NCBI GenBank assembly: GCA_965116165.1
Contig: OZ220484.1
Coordinates: forward strand, 124,001 to 188,000
DNA length: 64,000 nt
Direction: 5' to 3'
Source: Azophilus sp965116165
GTDB taxonomy: Bacteria; Pseudomonadota; Gammaproteobacteria; Pseudomonadales; Azotimanducaceae
Shown here: positions 17,178 through 25,429 of the stretch, in pieces
How the letters are laid out: every line of letters starts with the position of its first letter
How positions within the stretch are numbered: position 1 is the first letter of the stretch
Position numbers and translations under genes: made by a program
The notes under the pieces: generated by a model
Told to the model about the DNA's origin: nothing
What the model saw: the letters and a program-made list of their open reading frames with translations, nothing else
Databases searched by the model: none

Positions 17178-18631
17178 GCCGTGGCATCCAGCAGATATTT
17201 GAACAGCAGGGCAACCGGACGACCCGTTGCGCCCCGGGCCCCGCCGCCGAAGGCGCTGCCCGCCACATCCATGTGCGCCCACCTGTAGTTTTCGGCAAAG
17301 CGCGCCAGGAAGCAGGCGGCGACGATGCTGCCGCCGCCATCGCCGCCGACATTGGCCATATCGGCGCAATCGCTGTCGAGGCCGGACTGGTATTCCTGCC
17401 AGAGCGGCATTCGCCAGGCTCGGTCACCGGTCCATTCACCGGCGGCGAGCAGGGCATCCGCCAGAGTATCGTCGTTGGCGTAGACAGCGCTGGCGTGATG
17501 GCCGAGCGCGGTGATGCAGGCACCGGTAAGGGTCGCCACATCGATGACAGCCCGCGGCTTGTAGCGATTGACGTAGGATAGGGCATCGCACAGCACCAGC
17601 CTGCCCTCGGCATCCGTGTTCAGTATTTCCACAGTTTTGCCGGAATGGGTGCGTACGATGTCGCCGGGGCGGGTCGCGTTGCCGTTGGGCATATTTTCCG
17701 CCGCCGCCAGAATGGCAATGAGGTTGACCGGTAACTCCGCCGCCACGGCCGCCCGGGTTGCGCCAAGCACCGATGCGGCGCCGCACATGTCGAATTTCAT
17801 GCCGATCATGGCCCTGGGTGTCTTCAGGCTGATGCCGCCGGTATCGAACGTAATGCCCTTGCCGACCAGGACAATGGGCGGCGCCTTGGCCTTGCCGCCC
17901 CGGTAGTTGACGACAATGATGCGCCCCGGCTTGGCACTGCCCTGGGTAACGGCCATAAAGGCGCCCATGCCCAACTCCGCTATGCGTCGCTCACCCAGGC
18001 TGCCTACGGAAACGTTGGATACGCGACCAAGCTTGCGCGCTTCTTTCAAAAGGAAGTTGGGGTCGCAGATGTTGGGTGGCTGATTGCCCAGGTTGCGGGC
18101 GAGTTCAAGGCCCTCTCGCAGCGCCTGCGCTTCCCGAACGGCGCGCGCAACGGCGGCTTTGCCCCGCGCATCGGTATGGAATTGGAGGCGGGTCGGGCGC
18201 GTGCCCTCGGTGCTGGATTTGTGAGTCTGAAATCGATACAGCGCAAGGGATAGCTCATAGGCACCGACGAATGTCCGCCAGTGGCGGTCGCGACCCTTGA
18301 CCCGCGCCGGGGCGAGGCCCCAAACGGCGTTGCGCAAACCGGAATCGCAGAGCTTCGCGAAGTCTGCCGCAACGGCTCTCGCCACCTTCCGAAACGCCTT
18401 TTCCTCGACATCGCCGTCGGCCCCGCCCGCCACCAAAATGCGTTTCACGCGGCTGTCCGCGGGGAGCCGCACCGTCAGGTTGGCGCCCGCCTTATCTTTG
18501 AAATCCTGGGTTGCCGCGTCGAACAACTCGCTCGCATTCAGCTCCGCGGCCGTTCGCCTTGCGGTCTCCAGGCTGCCGATCAGACAGTGTGTCGCGGCGG
18601 CCAGGCTGCCGGTCTTTGTCGAATACTTCAT
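17174..18631 (-). CDS. pepA: Leucyl aminopeptidase (cytosol aminopeptidase, M17)
   Basis: 485 residues. The M17 signature NTDAEGRLVL and the metal-binding GKGITFDTGG segment are intact, giving a two-zinc hexameric aminopeptidase. In E. coli PepA also binds DNA for plasmid resolution and carAB control. First gene of pepA-holC-valS, divergent from lptF with only 36 bp between the starts, so the two promoters overlap. Confidence 0.96.
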   Translation of the reverse strand: MKYSTKTGSLAAATHCLIGSLETARRTAAELNASELFDAATQDFKDKAGANLTVRLPADSRVKRILVAGGADGDVEEKAFRKVARAVAADFAKLCDSGLRNAVWGLAPARVKGRDRHWRTFVGAYELSLALYRFQTHKSSTEGTRPTRLQFHTDARGKAAVARAVREAQALREGLELARNLGNQPPNICDPNFLLKEARKLGRVSNVSVGSLGERRIAELGMGAFMAVTQGSAKPGRIIVVNYRGGKAKAPPIVLVGKGITFDTGGISLKTPRAMIGMKFDMCGAASVLGATRAAVAAELPVNLIAILAAAENMPNGNATRPGDIVRTHSGKTVEILNTDAEGRLVLCDALSYVNRYKPRAVIDVATLTGACITALGHHASAVYANDDTLADALLAAGEWTGDRAWRMPLWQEYQSGLDSDCADMANVGGDGGGSIVAACFLARFAENYRWAHMDVAGSAFGGGARGATGRPVALLFKYLLDATA

Positions 18632-18667
18632 AATCCCACCACTCAGGTTAACCGGCGATTCTAAGGC

Positions 18668-19741
18668 ATGGTTGCTGCCAGGTATATCAACCGGGAACTG
18701 TTGGCGGTGTTCGCGGTTACCGCATTGGTGCTGTTGGTGGTGGCTGTGGGCGGCCGGTTTATCGGCTACCTGCAGGATGCGGCGGCGGGGAAATACGCCG
18801 CCGAGGGCCTAATCGACATTCTGCGGTTGCGGATGCCGGGCTTCCTGCAATTGCTGTTGCCCTTTGCATTCTACATCGCCCTGTTGCTGACGTTCTCCCG
18901 CCTGCATGCCGAGCGGGAAATATGTGTCCTTCAGTATGGTGGCTTGAGCCCCAACCGACTCTTGGTGTGGGTCGCGGCCCCGGTTGCGATAATGGTGGCT
19001 GTGACGGCTTGGTTGTCGTTGCGGGTTACGCCCGCGAGCAATGCGGAACTCGTGGTCGTCATGTCGGAACAGCGCACCCGCAACGCCTTCGAGGCGATTG
19101 CTCCGGGCGTGTTCAATGTGTTTGATCGAGATAGCCGGGTCATCTATACGGAGGCCGTCAGCGAGGACCGGGCCAAGCTGACCAACGTGTTCATATCGGA
19201 ATATCGGGCCGGTCAACCGGTGGTCACGGTCTGGGCGGGAGAAGGTCGGCAATATCTGGACGAGCGCACCGGCAGCCGCTTCCTGGTGCTTAGGGATGGG
19301 CGACGCTATCTGCGCAGCAGCGGCGGCAGGGACTTTCGCATCACCCGTTTCCAAACGTTGAGCCAGCGGCTGGCCGAGGACAGGCAACCCGCGCGGCGCG
19401 TTGGGGAAGATGCCCTATCCACCGCCGATCTTTGGCGGCGTGGCGACCCCCGGGCACTGGCCGAGTTGCACTGGCGTCTGGCCATGCCGGTCTTTTGCCT
19501 GGTAAGCGCGTTGCTGGCGATGGGAATTGCGCGGGCACAGCCACGCCGGGGCCGGTTTGCGCGGATGGTTCCCGCTGTGCTGCTGTTGCTGGCCTATTAC
19601 TTCTTTTTGCTCGGCAATCAGCGGGCGTTGCTCGCGGGTCTGCTGCCGCCGCCGCTTGGTTTGTGGCCGACGCATGTCCTGTTCTATGTGGTGGGGTCGG
19701 TTTTCTTCGCCCGCACCGGCAAACCGGTTTTGGCAAATTGA
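18668..19741 (+). CDS. lptF: LPS export ABC transporter permease LptF
   Basis: 357 residues of the LptF/LptG family: about three membrane helices near the N-terminus (starting ELLAVFAVTALVLLVVAV), a periplasmic beta-jellyroll domain in the middle, and three helices at the C-terminus. With LptG and LptB2 it extracts lipopolysaccharide from the inner membrane. Normally lptG follows within a few bases. Here 587 bp intervene, holding a miniature element and an unidentified small ORF. Confidence 0.95.
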   Translation: MVAARYINRELLAVFAVTALVLLVVAVGGRFIGYLQDAAAGKYAAEGLIDILRLRMPGFLQLLLPFAFYIALLLTFSRLHAEREICVLQYGGLSPNRLLVWVAAPVAIMVAVTAWLSLRVTPASNAELVVVMSEQRTRNAFEAIAPGVFNVFDRDSRVIYTEAVSEDRAKLTNVFISEYRAGQPVVTVWAGEGRQYLDERTGSRFLVLRDGRRYLRSSGGRDFRITRFQTLSQRLAEDRQPARRVGEDALSTADLWRRGDPRALAELHWRLAMPVFCLVSALLAMGIARAQPRRGRFARMVPAVLLLLAYYFFLLGNQRALLAGLLPPPLGLWPTHVLFYVVGSVFFARTGKPVLAN

Positions 19742-19821
19742 CCACTCAGGCATTGGTTCGCGGCTAATTTTCGGGCGTCGTCATGCTTGACGGGAACCGC
19801 TGATGCCAATAAAGATGCTAA

Positions 19822-19920
19822 GGAAGGTCTGAACAAGTCGATAAAACGGCATCAGGCCACTCGTAAGCTATTGATTTTATTAATTAGGATACCGAGACCA
19901 TAGGATTGATCAGAGGTTCC
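19822..19920 (-). mobile_element. Miniature IS5-like element, copy 3
   Basis: 99 bp, ends GGAAGGTCTGAAC and CAGAGGTTCC, flanked by perfect CTAA target duplications (19818-19821 and 19921-19924). It lies between lptF and lptG, so it splits what is usually one operon. Confidence 0.92.
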
Positions 19921-20083
19921 CTAAGTAAGTGGTTGCGTCGTCGGGCGATCTTGCGGGGGTTCATTTCTGAGATTCGAGGAGCGTGTACGCCGGAGTCACC
20001 ATCTCTTCTCGATAGGAAAGGCGTAATAGAAATCGTTAACCTACTATTTCACGACGCATTCCGACACCAACCTGCTGGTCACC

Positions 20084-20332
20084 GTGCTGAAGCTCATCGT
20101 GCTCTTCGCCACCCTTGGGCTGTTCACTTGGGGAGCTGGGTACATGATCCTATTCGAGCGCGAGACCAACGATGCTCAGGACAACTTGTACACCGGGAGT
20201 GAGGGCGGATTGTGGCGGGATCTATTCAAGCGTGAGACCGACAATGCTCAGGACAACCGACGCAACGCAAGCAATACCTATGGCCTAGTGCCCTATCCGG
20301 AAAATGCACCCCTTCGACGATTTGCCCGATGA
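20084..20332 (+). CDS. Small unidentified membrane-type ORF ahead of lptG
   Basis: An 82-codon frame from GTG. It has one predicted membrane helix (LIVLFATLGLFTWGAGYMI), then two similar motifs, FERETNDAQDN and FKRETDNAQDN, separated by a glycine-rich stretch. The stop overlaps the lptG start (ATGA), so ribosomes reading it would be delivered to lptG. No family is recognised. It may be a remnant of inserted DNA now acting as a coupling leader, or a chance frame. Confidence 0.35.
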   Translation: MLKLIVLFATLGLFTWGAGYMILFERETNDAQDNLYTGSEGGLWRDLFKRETDNAQDNRRNASNTYGLVPYPENAPLRRFAR

Positions 20333-21396
20333 AGCGATTCGAACGCTATCTTTGCCGAACAGTGCTTTTAACCACTGGTGCGGTGTTCCTAGTATTCCTC
20401 GGCTTGTTTTCCGTTTTCGCGCTGGTGGAGGAAATCGGCGAGGGCAAAACGGGCTATACGCTGATGGAAGCCTTGGCATACGTGGCCCTAACGCTGCCGA
20501 GGCGAGGTTACGAACTGGTGCCCTACACGGTGTTCCTGGGAAGTCTCATCGGGCTCGGCCATTTGGCGAGTCGTTGGGAACTGGTCTCGCTGATCACGGC
20601 GGGGGTTTCGGTTTACCGGCTTTTCGTGGGGCTGGCGTGGGTGGTTTTGGGAATTACGCTGGCTGGTGTCGCCCTTGGCGAGTGGCTCGCGCCGGCAGCC
20701 GAATCGCGGGCGGAAGCACGTAAAGCGCGGATCTTGCGCGGAGACGAGACGATTGCAATGTCCCGCTGGTACCGCGAAGGCCCGCTTTATATGCGTGTCG
20801 ACGCCCTTTCTCCCGAGGGCGACCTCGTTGCTGTCCGCCAGTATCGGCTGGATGAATCGGGTGCGCTGCAATGGATAAGGGAGGCGGCCAAGGCCACCTA
20901 TGTGAAGGACGATGGCCCGCACTGGTTGCTGCGAGATGTGGTTGAAACCCGCATCGGTGCCGCCGGGGTTGAGGTCGAGCGTCTGCCGGAGGTGCGCTGG
21001 CCAGGCATGATCGATCCACGGTTGCTGGGCGAACAGGCGTTGGTGGATCCGCGCCGCCTATCGATTGGCAATCTGATGTATCGAATCGACTATTTGGGGC
21101 GGGAGGGGCTCGACACCACCGGGTATCGGCTGGCGTTCTGGAGCAAATGCCTGCAACCGGTGGCCACCCTTGCCCTGGTGCTACTTGCGCTCTTCATCGT
21201 GCTCGGGCCATTGCGTGAAGTGAGCATGGGTGTCCGCATTAGCGCCGGTATCATCATTGGGCTCTGCTTCAAATACCTTCAGGATCTGTTTGCTCCGATG
21301 AGCTTGGTTTATGGACTGGAACCTCCGGTTGCGGTGGCGCTGCCCATCCTGGCTTGCTGGATTGTGGGGATTTGGGGTTTGCGCCGGGCTGGCTAG
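20329..21396 (+). CDS. lptG: LPS export ABC transporter permease LptG
   Basis: 355 residues. Starts MKRFERYLCRTVLLTTGAVF, typical of LptG, with N-terminal helices, a periplasmic jellyroll (about 130-270) and C-terminal helices. Partner of LptF in moving LPS out of the inner membrane. Its start overlaps an upstream small ORF by 4 bp rather than following lptF directly. Confidence 0.94.
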   Translation: MKRFERYLCRTVLLTTGAVFLVFLGLFSVFALVEEIGEGKTGYTLMEALAYVALTLPRRGYELVPYTVFLGSLIGLGHLASRWELVSLITAGVSVYRLFVGLAWVVLGITLAGVALGEWLAPAAESRAEARKARILRGDETIAMSRWYREGPLYMRVDALSPEGDLVAVRQYRLDESGALQWIREAAKATYVKDDGPHWLLRDVVETRIGAAGVEVERLPEVRWPGMIDPRLLGEQALVDPRRLSIGNLMYRIDYLGREGLDTTGYRLAFWSKCLQPVATLALVLLALFIVLGPLREVSMGVRISAGIIIGLCFKYLQDLFAPMSLVYGLEPPVAVALPILACWIVGIWGLRRAG

Positions 21397-21416
21397 GGGT
21401 CTGCGCCGTAGGAAAT
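21386..21416. repeat. 31-bp dispersed repeat, copy 1 (end of lptG)
   Basis: 26 of 31 bases match the sequence at 47508-47538 by eye, with CTGCGCCGTAGGAAAT identical in both. Both copies lie at or just after the 3' end of a core gene (lptG here, yfgM there). Function unknown. Confidence 0.5.
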
Positions 21417-21426
21417 CAGTTGTTCT

Positions 21427-21458
21427 GCGGCACAGGCTGCTAGCCTGAATTGAGCCGC
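21427..21458. terminator. Nested hairpin between convergent lptG and RDD gene
   Basis: CAGGCT-GCT-AGCCTG (21433-21447) is a perfect 6-bp stem with a 3-nt loop, enclosed by GCGGC and GCCGC. Its position between convergent genes suggests a terminator, but no T-run follows. Confidence 0.35.
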
Positions 21459-21487
21459 GAAGGGTGCACAAGCGCCTTGTGGTGAAG

Positions 21488-21937
21488 TCAGGCGCCAAAA
21501 TGAGAATCGCCGGCGACATAAACGACACGGCTTCCGCTCAGGATATCCGGCCAGGTTCTGCGCCCCGGCTCGAACAGGGCCCACCAATAGCCGACCCCCA
21601 ATGCGGCCAACGCAAGCATCGCTCCGAAGAAGCGCACCGTCGCCTGATTGAGGGTAACGCGCCCGCCGCCACTCGACACAAGTTGCAGCCGCCAGGCGCG
21701 CATGCCCGCGGTCTGGCCGGCCCGCATCCAAAACCAGGCGAAAAAGACGAAGGCCTCCAGCAACAGTGTCGATTGCACCAAGGCGCCCAGCACGGCTTCC
21801 CCGTTGTTGGCGATAACCATGACCAGGAGTGTGATCATCCAAAGCGCCAGTACCAGCAGGCCGTCGTAGACCATCGCGGCTAGACGGCGCGGCAATCCCG
21901 CCGCGTGATGTTGCAACGCTTGCGAATTGGCGGGCAT
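21488..21937 (-). CDS. RDD-family membrane protein
   Basis: 149 residues from the ATG at 21937. It has the RDD signature (RRLAAMVYDGLLVLALW, Arg-Asp near the start of helix 1) and three to four hydrophobic helices, the third region carrying AGMRAWRLQL typical of the family. RDD proteins are small inner-membrane proteins, some implicated in ion or substrate transport. Often found next to lptF/lptG/pepA in gammaproteobacteria, and here it is convergent with lptG. Confidence 0.85.
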   Translation of the reverse strand: MPANSQALQHHAAGLPRRLAAMVYDGLLVLALWMITLLVMVIANNGEAVLGALVQSTLLLEAFVFFAWFWMRAGQTAGMRAWRLQLVSSGGGRVTLNQATVRFFGAMLALAALGVGYWWALFEPGRRTWPDILSGSRVVYVAGDSHFGA

Positions 21938-21948
21938 TCGGCTCTTGG

Positions 21949-23406
21949 TCAAAAACTGGCGCCACCATCCCGCACTTGCGCCCCGACGCCGCAGAACTCG
22001 TCGGTTTGCATGGCCGCGATGGTGTCGGGGTCGCTGCAATTGGCCCAGGTTCGTTGTCCGCAGGGTAACCGCAGAGCGATATTCGCCACTTCTGGACCCT
22101 CCGCGCCGTGCAGGACGCAATAGCCCTCCACTTCGGCCGAACCGCGATACTCCGCCACAACCTCGCGGGCGGGCGCATCCGCATCCACGGCATCCTGTGG
22201 ATTGGCGTGTTGAAAGCCGGCGCTCGACGGCTCCGTGGAATAGATGCCGATGGCGTGGCCGCTCAAAAAGCCGCCGTTCGCGGTGACCAGGGCCTTGGCA
22301 CCGGACGCTTCGCGCAACAGCTCCGCAGTACGGGCGATAGAGTGCATGACGTAGTTGTTGAGTGGGCCGCCCGCAAAGGTGAGGCCACCGGTTACCGTTG
22401 GCGGCCGTGCCGGATCGAGGCCGAGTTCCGCGGCGGCCACCTGCACGGCGATGGGAAAACAACTGTAGACATCGACAAAATCAAAGTCGTCCACGGTGAG
22501 ATCGGCCAATTCCAGGGCGCGCCGGCCGGCGAAGCGAATGGCGGGCGAGCGGAAAAAGCAGTCTCGGTTGGAAGCCAAATAATGATCGTCGGCCTCGGTG
22601 CCCACCCAAGGATAAATCCATCGACTGCGCGGGATGCGCAGCGCCGATGCCTTGGCTTCCGAACACAGGATCAGGGCGGCGGCCTGGTCGACATTGTTGT
22701 TGGCGTTCATCAGCTTCGGATAGGGAAAGGTCACGGTCCGGTTCCTTGGCGACGGGGTGCGAATCTCCTCGGCGGACTTGGCTTCGCGAATCCAGGCATG
22801 GGGATTGCGTGCGGCCACCTGGCTGAACCCCGCCCACAACTCCGAAATGCGCCGCAAATGGGCGTCCACGCTCTCGCCGAGATGGTGGCGTCGTGCTGTC
22901 TCGAAAATGGCGTAGATCTGCGATGCCCGGCGTATGCCCAGGGCGTTTTCCGACGGATGACCCATTGGCCCGTCCGTGCCGATATACCGGTCCGGTGTGC
23001 CCTTGATACGGCGCCATTGCAACTTCACCCCGGCCCGGCGCGCTCTAGCCTGACTGTAGCCGCATTCCGCGCCGGTCATAACGATGACATCGTGCTTGCC
23101 CGCCTGAATGTCGAGCGCCGATCGGTTGAGCACCTTTTGCACATAGTTGCCGCCGAATGGTGTCAGGGCCGTTTCCGCACGGGTGTTGCCGATGGCTTCG
23201 CATACGGCGCCGGCTGGATTTTCATATCGCCAAAACCCGCGAATCACCCGCACGGAGCCGGCCTGCCGCAATAGCTCGGCACTGTCGGCGTCCGCCGCCG
23301 CCGCCCGCACGGCGTCAATCATCAATTCTATGGGTTCCCGTGCCGCGAGCGGGTCGTCCGAACGCTGTTCGAGTTGGCTGATGCCGACCAGGATGGGCCT
23401 GTTCAC
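21949..23406 (-). CDS. Thiolase-superfamily protein (acetyl-CoA acetyltransferase-like, ~500-residue type)
   Basis: 485 residues beginning MNRPILVGISQLEQR. The N-terminal half has the thiolase fold (AGKHDVIVMTGAE) and the second half has VDVYSCFPIAVQ and VTANGGFLSGHAIG, which match a long thiolase-like subfamily with a C-terminal OB-like extension. The usual acylation Cys is not present at the expected place (GGNYVQKVLN), so condensation by the canonical mechanism is doubtful. A Rieske oxygenase gene lies divergently 121 bp away, suggesting a shared degradative pathway. Confidence 0.8.
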   Translation of the reverse strand: MNRPILVGISQLEQRSDDPLAAREPIELMIDAVRAAAADADSAELLRQAGSVRVIRGFWRYENPAGAVCEAIGNTRAETALTPFGGNYVQKVLNRSALDIQAGKHDVIVMTGAECGYSQARARRAGVKLQWRRIKGTPDRYIGTDGPMGHPSENALGIRRASQIYAIFETARRHHLGESVDAHLRRISELWAGFSQVAARNPHAWIREAKSAEEIRTPSPRNRTVTFPYPKLMNANNNVDQAAALILCSEAKASALRIPRSRWIYPWVGTEADDHYLASNRDCFFRSPAIRFAGRRALELADLTVDDFDFVDVYSCFPIAVQVAAAELGLDPARPPTVTGGLTFAGGPLNNYVMHSIARTAELLREASGAKALVTANGGFLSGHAIGIYSTEPSSAGFQHANPQDAVDADAPAREVVAEYRGSAEVEGYCVLHGAEGPEVANIALRLPCGQRTWANCSDPDTIAAMQTDEFCGVGAQVRDGGASF

Positions 23407-23527
23407 CGATTAACTCCTTTCATTCCAGGCGGGGCATGATACCTTGGTACGGGCTTCTGGAAATATGGGAACGATTCGATGGAAAATCCCGAGTTCGATG
23501 GACGACCATTTGGGGGCGAGATTTAAG

Positions 23528-24895
23528 ATGAGCGGCCAAAAAGCAGGCGAGGCGCGGGCACCCGGCCCCACGTACCAAGAGGCGATTCTGCGGGACAACT
23601 CACCCCCACCGGTGCCGTTTCTGGAGTACTCCTACGAATTTGTCGGGGATGAGAATATCCCCTACAGCCACTATACCTCGAAGGAATACCTCAACCGGGA
23701 GTTCGAGAAACTTTGGCCCAATGTGTGGCAGATGGCCTGCCGTGAGGAACATATCCCGGAACCCGGCGACTACCATGTCTACGATATCGGCCACCTTTCC
23801 GCTCTCGTCGTGCGCACGGAACCCGGCGCAATCAAGGCGTTCTACAATGCCTGCATGCACCGCGGCACCGCGTTGAAAGACCGGGAGTCCTCCGGTTTTT
23901 GTCAGAATTTCAAATGTCCCTTCCACGGTTGGGTTTACGCCCTCGACGGCACCCTGATTGAAGTGCCCGAGGACTGGGACTTTCCCCACGTCAGCCAGGC
24001 GACCCATAGCCTGCGCGAGGTGCGGGTGGGTTTGTGGGGCGGCTTTGTCTTCGTCAACTTCGATGACGACGCCGAGCCGCTGGAGGCTTTTCTGGGTGTG
24101 CTGCCGGAGCATTTCAAAGACTTCCGCATTGAAGACCGCTACATTGAAACCCACGTATGCAAGCGGTTGCCGGTGAATTGGAAGGCGGCGGAGGAAGCCT
24201 TCATGGAGGCCTATCACGTTAAGGAAACCCACGCCGGCGGCACGGACTATTCAGAGCCCATCACCACCTACGATGTGTTTCCGGACAACGTAAACCGCTT
24301 CATTCACACCGTCGGGTCGCCCAATCCACGTCGCCCGACGCCGCTCTCCGAACAGGAATTGCTTGAGCAACTGTGGGGACGGCGCGGGTCGACGAACGGT
24401 GAGGGCGTACCCGATCTGCCGGAGGGCATGACGGCCCGGGATTTCTACGCCAACATTGTCAAGGAGGAACTCGGCCAACGCTACGAGCAGGACTTTTCGC
24501 ACTACTCCACGGCACAGACACTGGATTCCATCGAGTACTTTCTGTTTCCCAATCTTTTCGTGTTTCCCGGTTTGTCGCTGCCCATGGTGTACCGCTTCCG
24601 GCCCGATCCGGAGGATCCGGACCATTCGCTGTTCGACCTCTATTTCCTGCGGCCGAAACACCCGGAGAAGGAATCGCCTCCACCGCCCGACCCGATTTAT
24701 CTGGATGTGGACGACAGCTACACCAAGGCGGAGGGTCTCGGTTGGCTGGGTGTGGTGTATGACCAGGACACCGACAACATGGCCGCGCAAACCAGGGGAT
24801 TCAAAACCTGCCGCCGTGGTTCGCAGACACTCGGCAATTATCAGGAAGTGCGCATCCGGCATGTGCATCAGCGCGTCGAGGATTACCTCAAATGA
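23528..24895 (+). CDS. Rieske-type aromatic-ring-hydroxylating dioxygenase, large subunit
   Basis: About 455 residues from the ATG at 23528 (the open frame extends to 23444 without a better start). The Rieske [2Fe-2S] ligands are CMH at about 108-110 and CPFH some 20 residues later. The mononuclear iron site is seen in AYHVKETH (two His). No small subunit is adjacent, so it is probably an alpha-only oxygenase. It would hydroxylate or demethylate an aromatic or steroid-like substrate using electrons from a ferredoxin such as the one encoded just downstream on the other strand. Confidence 0.9.
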   Translation: MSGQKAGEARAPGPTYQEAILRDNSPPPVPFLEYSYEFVGDENIPYSHYTSKEYLNREFEKLWPNVWQMACREEHIPEPGDYHVYDIGHLSALVVRTEPGAIKAFYNACMHRGTALKDRESSGFCQNFKCPFHGWVYALDGTLIEVPEDWDFPHVSQATHSLREVRVGLWGGFVFVNFDDDAEPLEAFLGVLPEHFKDFRIEDRYIETHVCKRLPVNWKAAEEAFMEAYHVKETHAGGTDYSEPITTYDVFPDNVNRFIHTVGSPNPRRPTPLSEQELLEQLWGRRGSTNGEGVPDLPEGMTARDFYANIVKEELGQRYEQDFSHYSTAQTLDSIEYFLFPNLFVFPGLSLPMVYRFRPDPEDPDHSLFDLYFLRPKHPEKESPPPPDPIYLDVDDSYTKAEGLGWLGVVYDQDTDNMAAQTRGFKTCRRGSQTLGNYQEVRIRHVHQRVEDYLK

Positions 24896-24993
24896 GCCAA
24901 TGCAACTCCTCACAGAACTCCCGTAGGCCGTCCGGCCATGCGAGATCGACGACTCTTCCTTGTTTCAATCGCGGTCAGAAGGTGGCGTTGCCG

Positions 24994-25314
24994 TTATCCG
25001 CTATCCGACACACGGACTTGCACCGCGCCATCCACCACGCGGGTGTCGAAACATCGGATCGGCAGGCGGGTGAGGCGTCCCACCGGCTCGCCCGACTCGA
25101 GCTTGTAGCGCATGCCGTGCACCGGGCAGATGATGTAGCCGTTGCGGACGCGGCCAAGCGTTAGCGGCTCATCCTGGTGGGAGCAGCGATTCTCCACCAC
25201 AAAGCAGTCGCCGCCCGAGTTGCAGACGAGCAGCTTTAGGCCACCGTGTTCGACAGCCCGGCTTTTGTTGGGTGGAATGTCCGCCACTTTGGCGATGGTC
25301 TGATAGTCGCTCAT
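24994..25314 (-). CDS. Rieske [2Fe-2S] ferredoxin
   Basis: 106 residues with the two Rieske motifs CSHQDEPL and CPVHGM, about 20 residues apart, the normal size of a stand-alone Rieske ferredoxin. Likely electron donor to the oxygenase at 23528-24895. The two genes are convergent (98 bp between stops), so they are not in one transcript. Confidence 0.9.
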   Translation of the reverse strand: MSDYQTIAKVADIPPNKSRAVEHGGLKLLVCNSGGDCFVVENRCSHQDEPLTLGRVRNGYIICPVHGMRYKLESGEPVGRLTRLPIRCFDTRVVDGAVQVRVSDSG

Positions 25315-25429
25315 TCGGAAATCGCGGACGAATCAATTTTCAGGCCGATGGTATTGGTGTTGCCGGTTTGAGTCACGCTAAAATCCGGGGAGGCGGCACC
25401 AATGGAGAGGAAAGATAGGGAAGGGAACG

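Noticed and set aside
22108..23274. 388-codon frame opposite the thiolase-like gene
   Set aside because: Shadow of the coding strand, which has thiolase-superfamily motifs throughout.
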